This document shows, piece after piece, positions 55,682 through 63,895 of a stretch of 64,000 nt of DNA. The notes under the pieces were generated by a model that worked only from the letters and a program-made list of their open reading frames with translations, was not told the origin of the DNA and did no database searches. How positions within the stretch are numbered: position 1 is the first letter of the stretch; each line of letters opens with the position of its first letter. The position numbers and the translations under genes were made by a program. Source of the DNA: Geomonas sp. RF6 (lineage in GTDB: Bacteria; Desulfobacterota; Desulfuromonadia; Geobacterales; Geobacteraceae); contig NZ_CP087999.1 of NCBI RefSeq assembly GCF_021044625.1, positions 3,617,001-3,681,000 on the forward strand, read 5' to 3'.

Positions 55682-56740
55682 ATGACTGGAAACAAAGAGC
55701 TGCAAGCGGAATACGACGCGCTTCCGACCGTGAGCATCGCCGTCGTCGTCCGCGACGAGGCTGAGCACATCGCGGGGTGTCTGGAGGCGCTGAAGCGGCA
55801 GGACTACCCGCAGGAGCGCCTCGAAATCGTCATCGTGGATGGCGGCTCCACCGACGGCACGATGGAGATCGTGCGGCACTTTCTATCGCAGTGCACCAAC
55901 ATGAGGCTCATCGAACGCCCCGGGTGCTCGTATCCTGCCGGGCTCAATATCGCGCTGCAGCAGGCCCGCGGCGAGATCTGGGCCTTTGTGGACGGGCACG
56001 CCACGGTGCAGCACGACCACATCACCAGGCATGTAGCCTACCTGAAAAGGACCGGCGCTGCGTGTGTCGGCGGATTGATCCGCACCACCGGGGAGGGGTA
56101 TCTCGGCTGCGCCATCGCCCATGCCCTCAGTACCCCCTTTGGCGTCGGCAACGCCCGCTTTCGCCACTCGGACCCCCCGCGCTCCAGCGGGTGCTATGTA
56201 GACACCGTCCCCTACGGCGCCTACCGCAGAAAGCTCGTGCAGGCGGCGGGGGGCTTCGACGAGAGCCGGCTGCGCTCCGCGGACCTCGAGCTGCACAGCC
56301 GCATCCGCGCCCTCGGCGGAAACTTTTATCTCGCGCCGGACATCTGCACCCGCTACTTCAGCCGCCCGACCTTGAAGAGGATGATGGGGCAGGCCTTCGC
56401 CAACGGCTACCCCCTGGCGAGGACCTTGCGGGCGGCGTCGCCGAGGCATTTCGTCCCGGCACTCTTCGTGGCGGCGCTCGTCGTCACCCTCCTGGCGTCC
56501 CCGTGGCTCCAGGAGGCGCGGCTCGCCTTCCTCGGGATCTCCGGCGCGTACCTTTCACTCGACTTCGTTTTCAGCGCGCTCACGGCGCAGCGGCAGGGGT
56601 GGCGGTACTTCCCGGCGCTTCTGCTGATTTATCCGCTATTGCATACAAGCTACGGAGCGGGGAGCCTCGCCGGTTTCCGCCCCGAGCTCTCCGCCACGAC
56701 CGCCCCTGCAGGGAGGGGGTGCGCGCCCCGCGAGGGGTAG
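55682..56740 (+). CDS. Glycosyltransferase family 2, ExoA-like
   Basis: The 352-residue product has a GT-A domain: SIAVVVRDEAEHIAGCLEAL, IVIVDGGSTDGTMEIVRHF, RGEIWAFVDGHATVQHDHI (the DxD-like position reads DGH) and GGFDESRLRSADLELHSRIRALGG. Two to three C-terminal TMs follow (FVPALFVAALVVTLLAS, AYLSLDFVFSALTAQRQGW). The order resembles succinoglycan ExoA. It is preceded by aggagaaacc. Confidence 0.9.
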   Translation: MTGNKELQAEYDALPTVSIAVVVRDEAEHIAGCLEALKRQDYPQERLEIVIVDGGSTDGTMEIVRHFLSQCTNMRLIERPGCSYPAGLNIALQQARGEIWAFVDGHATVQHDHITRHVAYLKRTGAACVGGLIRTTGEGYLGCAIAHALSTPFGVGNARFRHSDPPRSSGCYVDTVPYGAYRRKLVQAAGGFDESRLRSADLELHSRIRALGGNFYLAPDICTRYFSRPTLKRMMGQAFANGYPLARTLRAASPRHFVPALFVAALVVTLLASPWLQEARLAFLGISGAYLSLDFVFSALTAQRQGWRYFPALLLIYPLLHTSYGAGSLAGFRPELSATTAPAGRGCAPREG

Positions 56741-56761
56741 AAAACTTTCAGGGAGAAAAAA

Positions 56762-57748
56762 ATGTATCAGGGAGAACACGTCTTGGTAACAGGAGCGGGG
56801 GGATTCATCGGGAGTCACCTGGTTGAACGGCTCGTCCGGGAGGGGGGAAAGGTGAGGGCCTTTGTGCGCTACAACTCCCGCGGCGACGCGGGGATGCTGC
56901 GCCTTCTCGATTCGCAGGTGCGGCGGGAGGTGGAAACGGTCGCCGGCGACCTGCGCGACTCCGACGCGGTGCGCAAGGCGGTGCAGGGGTGCCGGGTCGT
57001 CTTCCATCTCGGCGCGCTCATCGCCATCCCGTACTCCTACCTCCACCCGAGGGAGGTGGTGGACACGAACGTCATCGGCACCCTGAACGTACTGGAGGCG
57101 TGCCGCGACTCTGGAGTCGAGCGTATGGTGCATACCTCGACGAGCGAGGTGTACGGCACCGCCCGCTACGCCCCCATCGATGAAAAGCACCCGCTGCAGG
57201 GGCAGTCGCCGTACTCCGCGAGCAAGATCGCGGCGGACAAGCTGTGCGAGAGCTTCCACGCCGCCTTTTCCCTCCCGGTCGCCACGCTGCGCCCCTTCAA
57301 CACCTTCGGGCCGCGCCAGTCCGGGCGCGCGGTGATCCCGACCATCACGAGCCAGCTCCTGTCGGGGGGGGAGCTGCGGCTGGGGAATCTGACCCCCACC
57401 CGCGACTACACCTTCGTGAGCGACACGGTGGACGGCTTCGTGCGCATCGCCCGCTGCGACGCCGCGGTCGGCCGCGCGGTCAATGTCGGCTCCGGAGCGG
57501 AGATCAGCATCGGAGGGCTCGCGGAAAAGCTCGCGGGGATCGTCGGGCGCGAGGTCGACGTGGTCCTCGACCGGCAGCGGGTGCGCCCAGCGGAGAGCGA
57601 GGTGAACCGCCTGCTGGCAAATAACGCCCTGGCGCTGGAACTCTTTGGATGGCAGCCCCGCGTCTCGCTCGACGAGGGGCTCAACAAGGTGGTCGACTGG
57701 GTGCGCGACAACCTGGGGAACTACCGGGTCGGTCAGTACGAGGTATGA
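56762..57748 (+). CDS. NAD-dependent 4,6-dehydratase, LegB-like SDR
   Basis: The 328-residue extended SDR has VLVTGAGGFIGSHLVERL (residues 7-24), RAFVRYNSRGDAGML, HLGALIAIPYSYLHP, HTSTSEVYGTARYAPIDE and the catalytic YSASKIAAD. PFNTFGPRQSGRAVIPTI and GNLTPTRDYTFVSDT follow. These features match LegB-type NDP-GlcNAc 4,6-dehydratases of legionaminic acid pathways, but no other leg gene is in the window. A role in another deoxysugar is equally possible. Its ribosome-binding site is cagggag, and the nucleotidyltransferase starts 8 bp later. Confidence 0.87.
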   Translation: MYQGEHVLVTGAGGFIGSHLVERLVREGGKVRAFVRYNSRGDAGMLRLLDSQVRREVETVAGDLRDSDAVRKAVQGCRVVFHLGALIAIPYSYLHPREVVDTNVIGTLNVLEACRDSGVERMVHTSTSEVYGTARYAPIDEKHPLQGQSPYSASKIAADKLCESFHAAFSLPVATLRPFNTFGPRQSGRAVIPTITSQLLSGGELRLGNLTPTRDYTFVSDTVDGFVRIARCDAAVGRAVNVGSGAEISIGGLAEKLAGIVGREVDVVLDRQRVRPAESEVNRLLANNALALELFGWQPRVSLDEGLNKVVDWVRDNLGNYRVGQYEV

Positions 57749-57756
57749 GGTGAGCT

Positions 57757-58494
57757 ATGCGAGCAACTATTCTGGCAGGAGGACGCGGAACGCGTCTTGC
57801 CCCCTATACGATGGTTTTCCCAAAACCGCTGATGCCGATCGGCGGCATGCCGATCCTGGAGATCGTGGTGCGCCAGCTGGCCCACCACGGCTTCACCGAG
57901 GTGACGATGGCCGTGGGGCATCTGGCCGAGCTGATCGAGACCTTCTTCGGCGACGGCGCCCGCTTCGGCCTCAAGATAACCTACTCCCGCGAGCGCGAGC
58001 CCCTCGGGACTGCGGGACCGCTGGGGCTCATAAAGGATCTGGACGAGCCGTTCCTGGTCATGAACGGCGATCTCCTCACCACGGTCGACTTCTCGGGGCT
58101 TGCCCGCTTCCATCGCTCCCACGACGGCATCGCCTCCATCGGCCTTTACGAGAAGACGGTGAAGATCGACCTGGGGATCGTGGAAACGGACGAAGAGAAT
58201 CTCGTTTCCGGCTACCTGGAGAAGCCGACCCTGAAACACTGGGTGAGCATGGGGATCTACATGTTCGACCCGCGCGTCCTCTCCTATGTGCCGGAGGGGG
58301 TGCGGCTCGACCTCCCGGAACTGATCCTGAAGCTCGTGGAGGCGGGAGAGAAGTCGGTCGCCTACCGCTTCCAGGGGCGCTGGCTCGACATCGGGCGCCC
58401 GGAGGACTACCACGAGGCCGCGGAGATCTTCGAGGCCAGGCGCCAGGAATTCTGTCCCGCCTTCCCCCCCGCCGCGCGGATGAGGGCGGCGTGA
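57757..58494 (+). CDS. Sugar-1-phosphate nucleotidyltransferase
   Basis: The 245-residue product has the signature LAGGRGTRLAPYTMVFPKPLMPIGGMPI at residues 6-33 and later REPLGTAGPLGLI, FLVMNGDLLT (metal/nucleotide Asp) and RWLDIGRPEDYHEA. It activates a hexose or heptose 1-phosphate with an NTP; the base specificity is not apparent. It lies between a dehydratase and a reductase-like SDR with a 4-base overlap to the latter, so the three probably make one NDP-deoxysugar. Confidence 0.9.
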   Translation: MRATILAGGRGTRLAPYTMVFPKPLMPIGGMPILEIVVRQLAHHGFTEVTMAVGHLAELIETFFGDGARFGLKITYSREREPLGTAGPLGLIKDLDEPFLVMNGDLLTTVDFSGLARFHRSHDGIASIGLYEKTVKIDLGIVETDEENLVSGYLEKPTLKHWVSMGIYMFDPRVLSYVPEGVRLDLPELILKLVEAGEKSVAYRFQGRWLDIGRPEDYHEAAEIFEARRQEFCPAFPPAARMRAA

Positions 58495-59450
58495 GCCCGC
58501 GGGCGCTGGTGACCGGGGCCGGAGGGTTCGTGGGGCGGCACCTGGTGGCGGTTCTGGGGGCGCGGGGGCACGAGGTGGTGGGGGTGACTCGTCCCCGCTC
58601 CTCCCGCGCGAGGTCCACCGTCGCTGCTGCCTGGATCGAGGCGGATCTCCTCGATGCGGAGAGCGTCCTGCAGGTCGTAAAGGAGGTCCGGCCGCAATTC
58701 GTGTACCACCTGGCGGCACTTATGCCAGGCGCTTCCCTGGAGGAACTCGTCGCCACGAACGTGATGGGGACGAGGAACCTCCTGGAGGCGCTGGTGCGCG
58801 CCGGGGAGCGCGTCGAAGGAGTCGTGGTTGCAGGGTCCGCCTCCGAGTACGGTCCGGTTTCGGAGGCGGAGTTGCCGGTGACGGAGAGACAGCCGTTGGC
58901 ACCCCTGTCGCCGTACGGGCTCAGCAAGGCCGCGCAGTCACTCCTCGTGCAGCAGTATCATCTGCGTCACGCCCTCCCGGTGGTGCGCACCCGCTGCTTC
59001 AACCTTCTGGGGCCGGGGGAGCCCCCCTCCCAGGTGGCGGGGGCCTTTGCCCGGCAGATCGCGCAGATCGAGAGCGGCGCGAAGAGCGCCGAGCTCTGCG
59101 TCGGGAACCTTTCGGGGGAGCGGGACTTCCTGGACGTTCGGGATGCCGCGCGCGGTCTCGTGGAGCTTTGCGAGAGGGGGAGAGGGGGGAGCGTGTACAA
59201 CCTCTGTTCCGGCCGGCCGCTGCTGATCGGCTCCATCCTCGCGGAGCTCCTGGACCGGGCGCGCGTCCCGGTGCGGGTGGTGCAGGACCCCGCTCTCGTG
59301 GCCGAGCGGGAGGTCTCCCGCATCTACGGCGATCCCGCGAGGGCCCAGCGGGAGACGGGGTGGAGGGCGGAGATCTCTCTCCAGGAGAGTATCCGCGACC
59401 TGCTGACGTACTGGCGCGAGAAAGTTGGTAGTGCAGAGGCAGAGGGATGA
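58491..59450 (+). CDS. SDR epimerase/reductase, GDP-deoxymannose-reductase (RMD)-like
   Basis: The 319-residue product starts at a GTG that overlaps the previous stop (GTGA). It shows ALVTGAGGFVGRHLVAVLGARG, YHLAALMPGASLEELVATNVMG, VVAGSASEYGPVSEAELPV and the catalytic SPYGLSKAAQSLLVQQY. GPGEPPSQVAGAFARQIAQIE and SGERDFLDVRDAARGL follow. This is the pattern of GDP-4-keto-6-deoxymannose reductases. Substrate not provable from sequence. Confidence 0.85.
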   Translation: MSPRALVTGAGGFVGRHLVAVLGARGHEVVGVTRPRSSRARSTVAAAWIEADLLDAESVLQVVKEVRPQFVYHLAALMPGASLEELVATNVMGTRNLLEALVRAGERVEGVVVAGSASEYGPVSEAELPVTERQPLAPLSPYGLSKAAQSLLVQQYHLRHALPVVRTRCFNLLGPGEPPSQVAGAFARQIAQIESGAKSAELCVGNLSGERDFLDVRDAARGLVELCERGRGGSVYNLCSGRPLLIGSILAELLDRARVPVRVVQDPALVAEREVSRIYGDPARAQRETGWRAEISLQESIRDLLTYWREKVGSAEAEG

Positions 59451-59461
59451 GTCACGGGGCC

Positions 59462-59527
59462 GGGGTCAGGCTTTGCATTTGGGTATTCCGCTAAAGCACC
59501 AAATCACCAAATGCAAAGCCTGACCCC
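59462..59527. repeat. REP-like inverted repeat, 'ggctttgcattt' family, copy 3
   Basis: Perfect 21-bp arms run from ggggtcaggctttgcatttg at 59462 (to 59482) and end aaatgcaaagcctgacccc at 59527 (arm from 59507), with a 24-base spacer. It separates the SDR gene from the GNAT-like gene. Confidence 0.85.
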
Positions 59528-59542
59528 AGGGAGGAGAAAAGA

Positions 59543-60397
59543 ATGCATTATGCCGATCACCTGGAAAGGATCGGGACGCCGCTGTACCGGGGGGCGGGGG
59601 TGCGCTGGATGTCGTACCGGGGCGCTCTCATCCCCGCCTCCCTCGTTCCCACCTTTGTCGATGTCGATGCCGGGACCGCCGGCCGCCTCCTTGCCGAGTC
59701 CGGTGCGTATTTCCTGCGCTGGAGCAGCGAGCCTTCGGCGAAAGAGAACGGCTGGTGGTGGATGGTGTGCCGCGACTACTCCATCGAGCGGGTATCGGGG
59801 AACACGCGGCACAACATAAGAAGAGGCTACAAGAAGTGCCGCGTGGAGCGTCTTCCCATAGCGACTCTCGCCGAGGAAGCGTACCCCTCATACCTGAAGG
59901 CTTTTGAACGCTTCAAAAACGCGACCCCGGAAGGGGAGGAGGAGTTCCGCTCCCGCCTCTTCATCCTGTCTGAGGACGAGTCCCTTTTCCACGGCTGGGG
60001 GGTGCGTGTGAAGGGGCGGCTCGTCGGCTACCTCATCTGCACGGTGGAAGACGGTTGCGCCGTTTCCGTCACCGAAGGGAGGTTCGATCCGGATTACCTG
60101 TCGTGCTACCCCTGGCTTGCCCTGATGGACACGGTTCTCACCGAGTACGTGGCAGGGGAGGGTTTGCCGGTCAGCAACGGCGAGCGCGCCATCGCCCACG
60201 ACACCAATATGCAGGAATTCCTGCTGCGCTTCGGGTTCGAGCGCCATTTCTGCCGCCTCAACGTGCAGTACCAGCCGTACCTGAAGGCCGCCGTTTCCTG
60301 TCTCTACCCGCTGCGCTCTCTCATTCCCGACCTGAAGATCACTCACAACGTCAAAGCGACCCTTTTCCAGGAAGAAATAAGAAGGGGGTGCCACTGA
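59543..60397 (+). CDS. GNAT-fold protein of the EPS locus (function unknown)
   Basis: The 284-residue product has no signal or TM. It has a basic helix pattern SGNTRHNIRRGYKKCRVER, as in FemAB-type proteins, then a GNAT-like C-terminal half (HGWGVRVKGRLVGYLICTVED, ALMDTVLTEYVAGEGLPVSNGERA, MQEFLLRFGFERHFCRLNVQY). It may acylate or aminoacylate the polysaccharide or a carrier, which is inference from the fold. It starts 5 bases after a gaggag site and follows a REP-like repeat. Its stop codon lies in the loop of a hairpin. Confidence 0.7.
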   Translation: MHYADHLERIGTPLYRGAGVRWMSYRGALIPASLVPTFVDVDAGTAGRLLAESGAYFLRWSSEPSAKENGWWWMVCRDYSIERVSGNTRHNIRRGYKKCRVERLPIATLAEEAYPSYLKAFERFKNATPEGEEEFRSRLFILSEDESLFHGWGVRVKGRLVGYLICTVEDGCAVSVTEGRFDPDYLSCYPWLALMDTVLTEYVAGEGLPVSNGERAIAHDTNMQEFLLRFGFERHFCRLNVQYQPYLKAAVSCLYPLRSLIPDLKITHNVKATLFQEEIRRGCH

Positions 60398-60408
60398 GGC
60401 ACCCCCTT
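60382..60408 (+). terminator. Hairpin containing the stop codon of the GNAT-like gene
   Basis: A perfect 11-bp stem (aagggggtgcc / ggcaccccctt) has a 5-base loop; the stop codon TGA spans the loop. There is no T-run directly after, so termination is probably inefficient. Confidence 0.6.
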
Positions 60409-60482
60409 GCAGGATCCTTTATCTGGTTCTTCCGGTAGTTCCGCGCCCAGCGTTTGCTGCGCCCTTAAAGGAGCAGGCGCAG

Positions 60483-60814
60483 AATTCCGGGGAAGCCGTA
60501 GTATGTTCCAACGAAGGGCGGCACGAGGCCTCGCGTCCCCCCCTTTGCGAAGGGGGGACAGGGGGGATTTGACTTGGCCAGGACGGTCCTGCAAAGTGCG
60601 CAACAAGCAACTAATTCCTCTTTGCAAAAAAGTGGGGGGGGATGTCGTTGATCTTCAGACTGCCACAGCACAGTGGTTCGACGACCGAGATGTACCGGGC
60701 TGCGGTTCTGGAGGAGACTTGAAGATCAAATCCCCCCTGCCCCCCCTTCGCAAAGGGGGGAACGTTAGGCCTTCTGCAGTGCTTCGTGGCAATGTACTCA
60801 CGCGCCCCCGGATT
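60483..60814. mobile_element. MITE-like element, copy 2 (about 332 bp, long inverted ends)
   Basis: Nearly identical to copy 1 (21632-21986) over the left 95 and right 95 bases: aattccggggaagccgtagt, gaggcctcgcgtccccccc, ggggggacaggggggattt; right end cttcgcaaaggggggaacgt, ggccttctgcagtgcttcgt, cccccggatt. The middle contains cggttcgacgaccgagatgt-type sequence shared by both copies but is shorter. It carries no coding sequence. It occupies the gap 60398-60881 between convergent genes. Confidence 0.7.
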
Positions 60815-60881
60815 CCGAATGAACGCTTGCGAAGCGGGGGACAGGAGTCAGCCGGCATTCTCTCAAGAATTCACAATCCCT

Positions 60882-62528
60882 CTACTGCATGAAGCGCAGG
60901 TTCGTGGGGGGAGACGGCTCCGTCTGGTACTCGTACGCCCCTATCGCGGGGGTCCCAGGGACGGGATTGCCGTCGAAGTCCTTGCTGAGCCCCACATAGA
61001 TGCCGCGCCCGAGGAGCGGAGAGCCCTGCAGCGGGTGGAAGTCGGAGCCGGGAACGGCAAAGAGCGGGTCGCCGTAGTAGGCGTTTCGCTCGCCGGAAAC
61101 GCTCCCCCAGTTCGCCCAGGCGTAGTAGTCCGCCTTCCAGTACAGAAAGGCGCCCCCCGCGGGGTGATAGTACAGGTTGTTGCTGAGGGTGGCGCTCGCG
61201 GCCGCCTCGTTTATGCGCAGCTCCCCGGTGGCCCCCCTTGCAAAGACGTTGTTCCGTATCACCACCGGCGTGGCCGCCACGCAGGTGAGCTGGGCGAGCC
61301 CGTCGGTCCTGTTGTTGCCGTACAGGACGTTGTTATAGACGTTGGCACCGGAGTACCCCTGCAGCCTGATCCCGTCGGAACCGTTCCCGCTCACGATGTT
61401 GTAGGCGAGATTCGTTTTCCCTGCGGCGCTCGTCGTCTCCACGCTGATCCCCATCTCGAAGTTGTCGTGGATGTAGTTGTACGAGGCGCTGTTGTTCAGG
61501 TTGGCGATGTAGAGGGCGTGGTCCCCCGCTTTCCTGCCGTGGGAGTAGATCTCGTTTTGCGAGACGTCGAAGTTCTTCCCCCAGACGTCGATGCCGTAGT
61601 TTTCCAGCGCGGCAAGGTTCTGCCCGGTGTGGTGGATAACGTTGCCGTAGACGCTCCCCCCGGTGACGTTGTCCAGCACGATCCCGATGCCGTAGGCGTC
61701 GGTGTAGGAGATGCTGTTGTTGGCGATGGTGGCGTGGGCGTTGTCCCCGACGGAAAGGGCGATCCCGCCGCCGTCGACCCCGCCGGGGAGAAAATGACAG
61801 CGGGTGATGACGTTTTTCTGGAATACCACATACGGAGTGGTGAAGGTCGCCATGGCGGTGCCGACTTCGTCCGCGACGCAATTTTGCACCGTCAAGCCGG
61901 TCCCCGCCTCCAGGTCGAAGGCGAGGGGGCTGTGGATCCCCTTCAGTCCGTCGAAGGTGACATAGCTCTTTCCGTTGGTGTAGACGCTCGCTCCCCGCGC
62001 CTGCGCCTCGATCGAGGCGCCGTCAGGGTCGGTTGCGGAGTAGACGTACAGGACTCCGGCACTCCAGTACCACCGGTTAGCTCCGGAGAGACTTGCAAGG
62101 GATGAGACGCGGGTGCCGAAGTCGCCGTTGAACCAGACCATACCCGGTGCGGCGGCGTACGATTTCCGGTAGATCTGCCCGGAATGCGCGGTCCACCCGG
62201 TGACGTGGTTGGCGCCGTTGAAAACCGGAGGCTCTCCGCTGCCGTAGGCGCTGTAGGTGATGGGGGCGCCGCTCACGCCGGAGGAGGAGACGCTGAGCAT
62301 CTCCCGCCACATTCCCCCTCTTTTGAAGAGGATCTGATCCCCGGGCTGAAACCTCGTGGAATTGACCTTTGCCACGGTTTTCCACGGTGATGAAGATGTG
62401 CCGCTGTTATAGTCCATGCCGGTTACTGAATCCACATAGTAGACTGCTGACCATGACGGACTCGCCTGTGCTGCCATACTGATGAATAAAAAGAAGGGCA
62501 GGAAAATATTTTTGAATAATTTATTCAT
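60882..62528 (-). CDS. Exported right-handed beta-helix protein
   Basis: The 548-residue product has a signal peptide (NIFLPFFLFISMAAQAS, mature about residue 23). It begins YYVDSVTGMDYNSGTSSSPW, the usual start of pectate-lyase-like proteins. A series of NosD/parallel-beta-helix turns follows from about residue 190 (YVTFDGLKGI, TGLTVQNCVADEV, ATIANNSISYTDAYGIGIVLDN, GSVYGNVIHHTG, NVYNNVLYGNN). The C-terminal part has DPLFAVPGSDFHPLQGSPLLGRG and PAIGAYEY, which is typical of extracellular glycoside- or polysaccharide-acting members. The catalytic residues cannot be named. It points at the EPS locus from the other strand, so it may act on that polymer. The ATG at 62528 is preceded by gaggag. 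Confidence 0.82.
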   Translation of the reverse strand: MNKLFKNIFLPFFLFISMAAQASPSWSAVYYVDSVTGMDYNSGTSSSPWKTVAKVNSTRFQPGDQILFKRGGMWREMLSVSSSGVSGAPITYSAYGSGEPPVFNGANHVTGWTAHSGQIYRKSYAAAPGMVWFNGDFGTRVSSLASLSGANRWYWSAGVLYVYSATDPDGASIEAQARGASVYTNGKSYVTFDGLKGIHSPLAFDLEAGTGLTVQNCVADEVGTAMATFTTPYVVFQKNVITRCHFLPGGVDGGGIALSVGDNAHATIANNSISYTDAYGIGIVLDNVTGGSVYGNVIHHTGQNLAALENYGIDVWGKNFDVSQNEIYSHGRKAGDHALYIANLNNSASYNYIHDNFEMGISVETTSAAGKTNLAYNIVSGNGSDGIRLQGYSGANVYNNVLYGNNRTDGLAQLTCVAATPVVIRNNVFARGATGELRINEAAASATLSNNLYYHPAGGAFLYWKADYYAWANWGSVSGERNAYYGDPLFAVPGSDFHPLQGSPLLGRGIYVGLSKDFDGNPVPGTPAIGAYEYQTEPSPPTNLRFMQ

Positions 62529-62599
62529 TGTCATCTCCTCTATTAGCTATGGCCAGTACAGCACACGGTAAGTTTACCAACTGTGCCGCCCGGTGCTGG

Positions 62600-63895
62600 C
62601 TATTTCAATGTGAAGTTTGCCCTGATAGTGTGGTTGGACGTCACATTGGTGAAGGTATACGAGGTCCGCGCTCCGACGGAAACGCCGTCGACGACGACGC
62701 TGGAGATGACATAGTTGGTGCCCGGGGTGATGGTGAAGGCCCTGCCGTAGCCATGGTTCACCTTCACGTTCCCCTGCGGAGAGATGGCGCCGCCGGTCCC
62801 CGCGGAAGCGGCGATGGTGTAGGAGTTGATGCCGAAGGTGGCGCTGATCGTGTGGCTGGCGGTGACGTTGCTGAAGGTGTAGCGGCCCACTGCGCCGACG
62901 GAGACGCCGTCGACCTTCACACCGGTCACGTGATATCCCGTCCTCGGCACCATTGTGTAGGTGATGCTCCCCCCCGCGGAGACGGTGGAGGTCCCGGCGG
63001 GGGAGATGCTGCCGCCGCTTCCCGCGCTTGCCGTCACGGTGAGGGCCGCTGCGGGCGCGAAGGTCGCAGCGATGGTGTGAGCTGCGCCGACGTTGGAGAA
63101 GGTATAGGTCGTAACCGCCCCGACAGCGGCGCCGTCGACCGTCACCCCCGCGACGCGGTAGCCGCCCGCCGGGACGATGGAGAAGCTCTGGCTGGCGCCG
63201 GCGGGGACCGAAACGATGCTCGTGGTGGACGTGCCGTCGGTGTATTGGCTGACCGCGCTGTTGTTGACCGCCTTCACGGCGCCGTTTGCCCCTGCCGTGG
63301 CCGTGATGCTGTAGCTCTTGGTGAAGGTCGCCGTTACAGTTGTCGCGGCATTGACGGTTACCGTGCAGGGGCCTGTTCCGGAGCATCCGCCCCCGGACCA
63401 TCCGGAAAAGGACGAGCCGGACGCCGCGACCGCGCTGAGGGTTGCCCCGGTGCCGGATTGCAGAAGGGCCGAGCAGGCTGTGCCGCAGCTTATGGCGCCG
63501 CCGGAGACCGTGCCGGAGCCGGTGCCGCTTTTGGCTACCGTCAGGAGGTACTGGGACAGTGGGAAGGTTTTGCTGATCTCGTTCGCGTAGCCGCTCTGGC
63601 GGCCGCTGGCGTCGTAGGAGGTCACGTTGAAGTAGTAGGTCTGGCCGTCGGTGAGAGAGGGAATTGTGCAGCTCGTGACGTTGCCGACGTCGATGCTCCT
63701 GCTGTAGGAGCCGCTCGAGGTGCCGTAGTAGACCTTGTAGCCGGCGACCGCGCCGGAGGCGGCTGCGTCCCAGGCGATGGTGGTCTGTGCCGCGTGCGAC
63801 GGGGCGCAGGCGAGAAGGAGGGAGAGGACGAGGCAGAAGAGGAGCGAAGCGAGCCCGGCCCTTTGCGGACCGGCAGGTGTGGAAAGTTGTTTCAT
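62600..63895 (-). CDS. Exported protein with FN3 domain and InlB-like repeats
   Basis: The 431-residue product has a signal peptide (ASLLFCLVLSLLLACAPSHAA, mature about residue 36), an FN3 domain (about 37-112: TIAWDAAASGAVAGYKVYYG, ILPSLTDGQTYYFNVTSYD-like core), then four divergent InlB B-like repeats. The first has a disulfide-type pair (CGTACSALL, CSGTGPCTV); the other three each end in a segment like YTFSNVTASHTISATF. It is probably an extracellular adhesion or carbohydrate-binding protein. No sortase or autotransporter signal is seen. It lies 71 bp upstream of the beta-helix gene on the same strand. Confidence 0.82.
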   Translation of the reverse strand: MKQLSTPAGPQRAGLASLLFCLVLSLLLACAPSHAAQTTIAWDAAASGAVAGYKVYYGTSSGSYSRSIDVGNVTSCTIPSLTDGQTYYFNVTSYDASGRQSGYANEISKTFPLSQYLLTVAKSGTGSGTVSGGAISCGTACSALLQSGTGATLSAVAASGSSFSGWSGGGCSGTGPCTVTVNAATTVTATFTKSYSITATAGANGAVKAVNNSAVSQYTDGTSTTSIVSVPAGASQSFSIVPAGGYRVAGVTVDGAAVGAVTTYTFSNVGAAHTIAATFAPAAALTVTASAGSGGSISPAGTSTVSAGGSITYTMVPRTGYHVTGVKVDGVSVGAVGRYTFSNVTASHTISATFGINSYTIAASAGTGGAISPQGNVKVNHGYGRAFTITPGTNYVISSVVVDGVSVGARTSYTFTNVTSNHTIRANFTLK

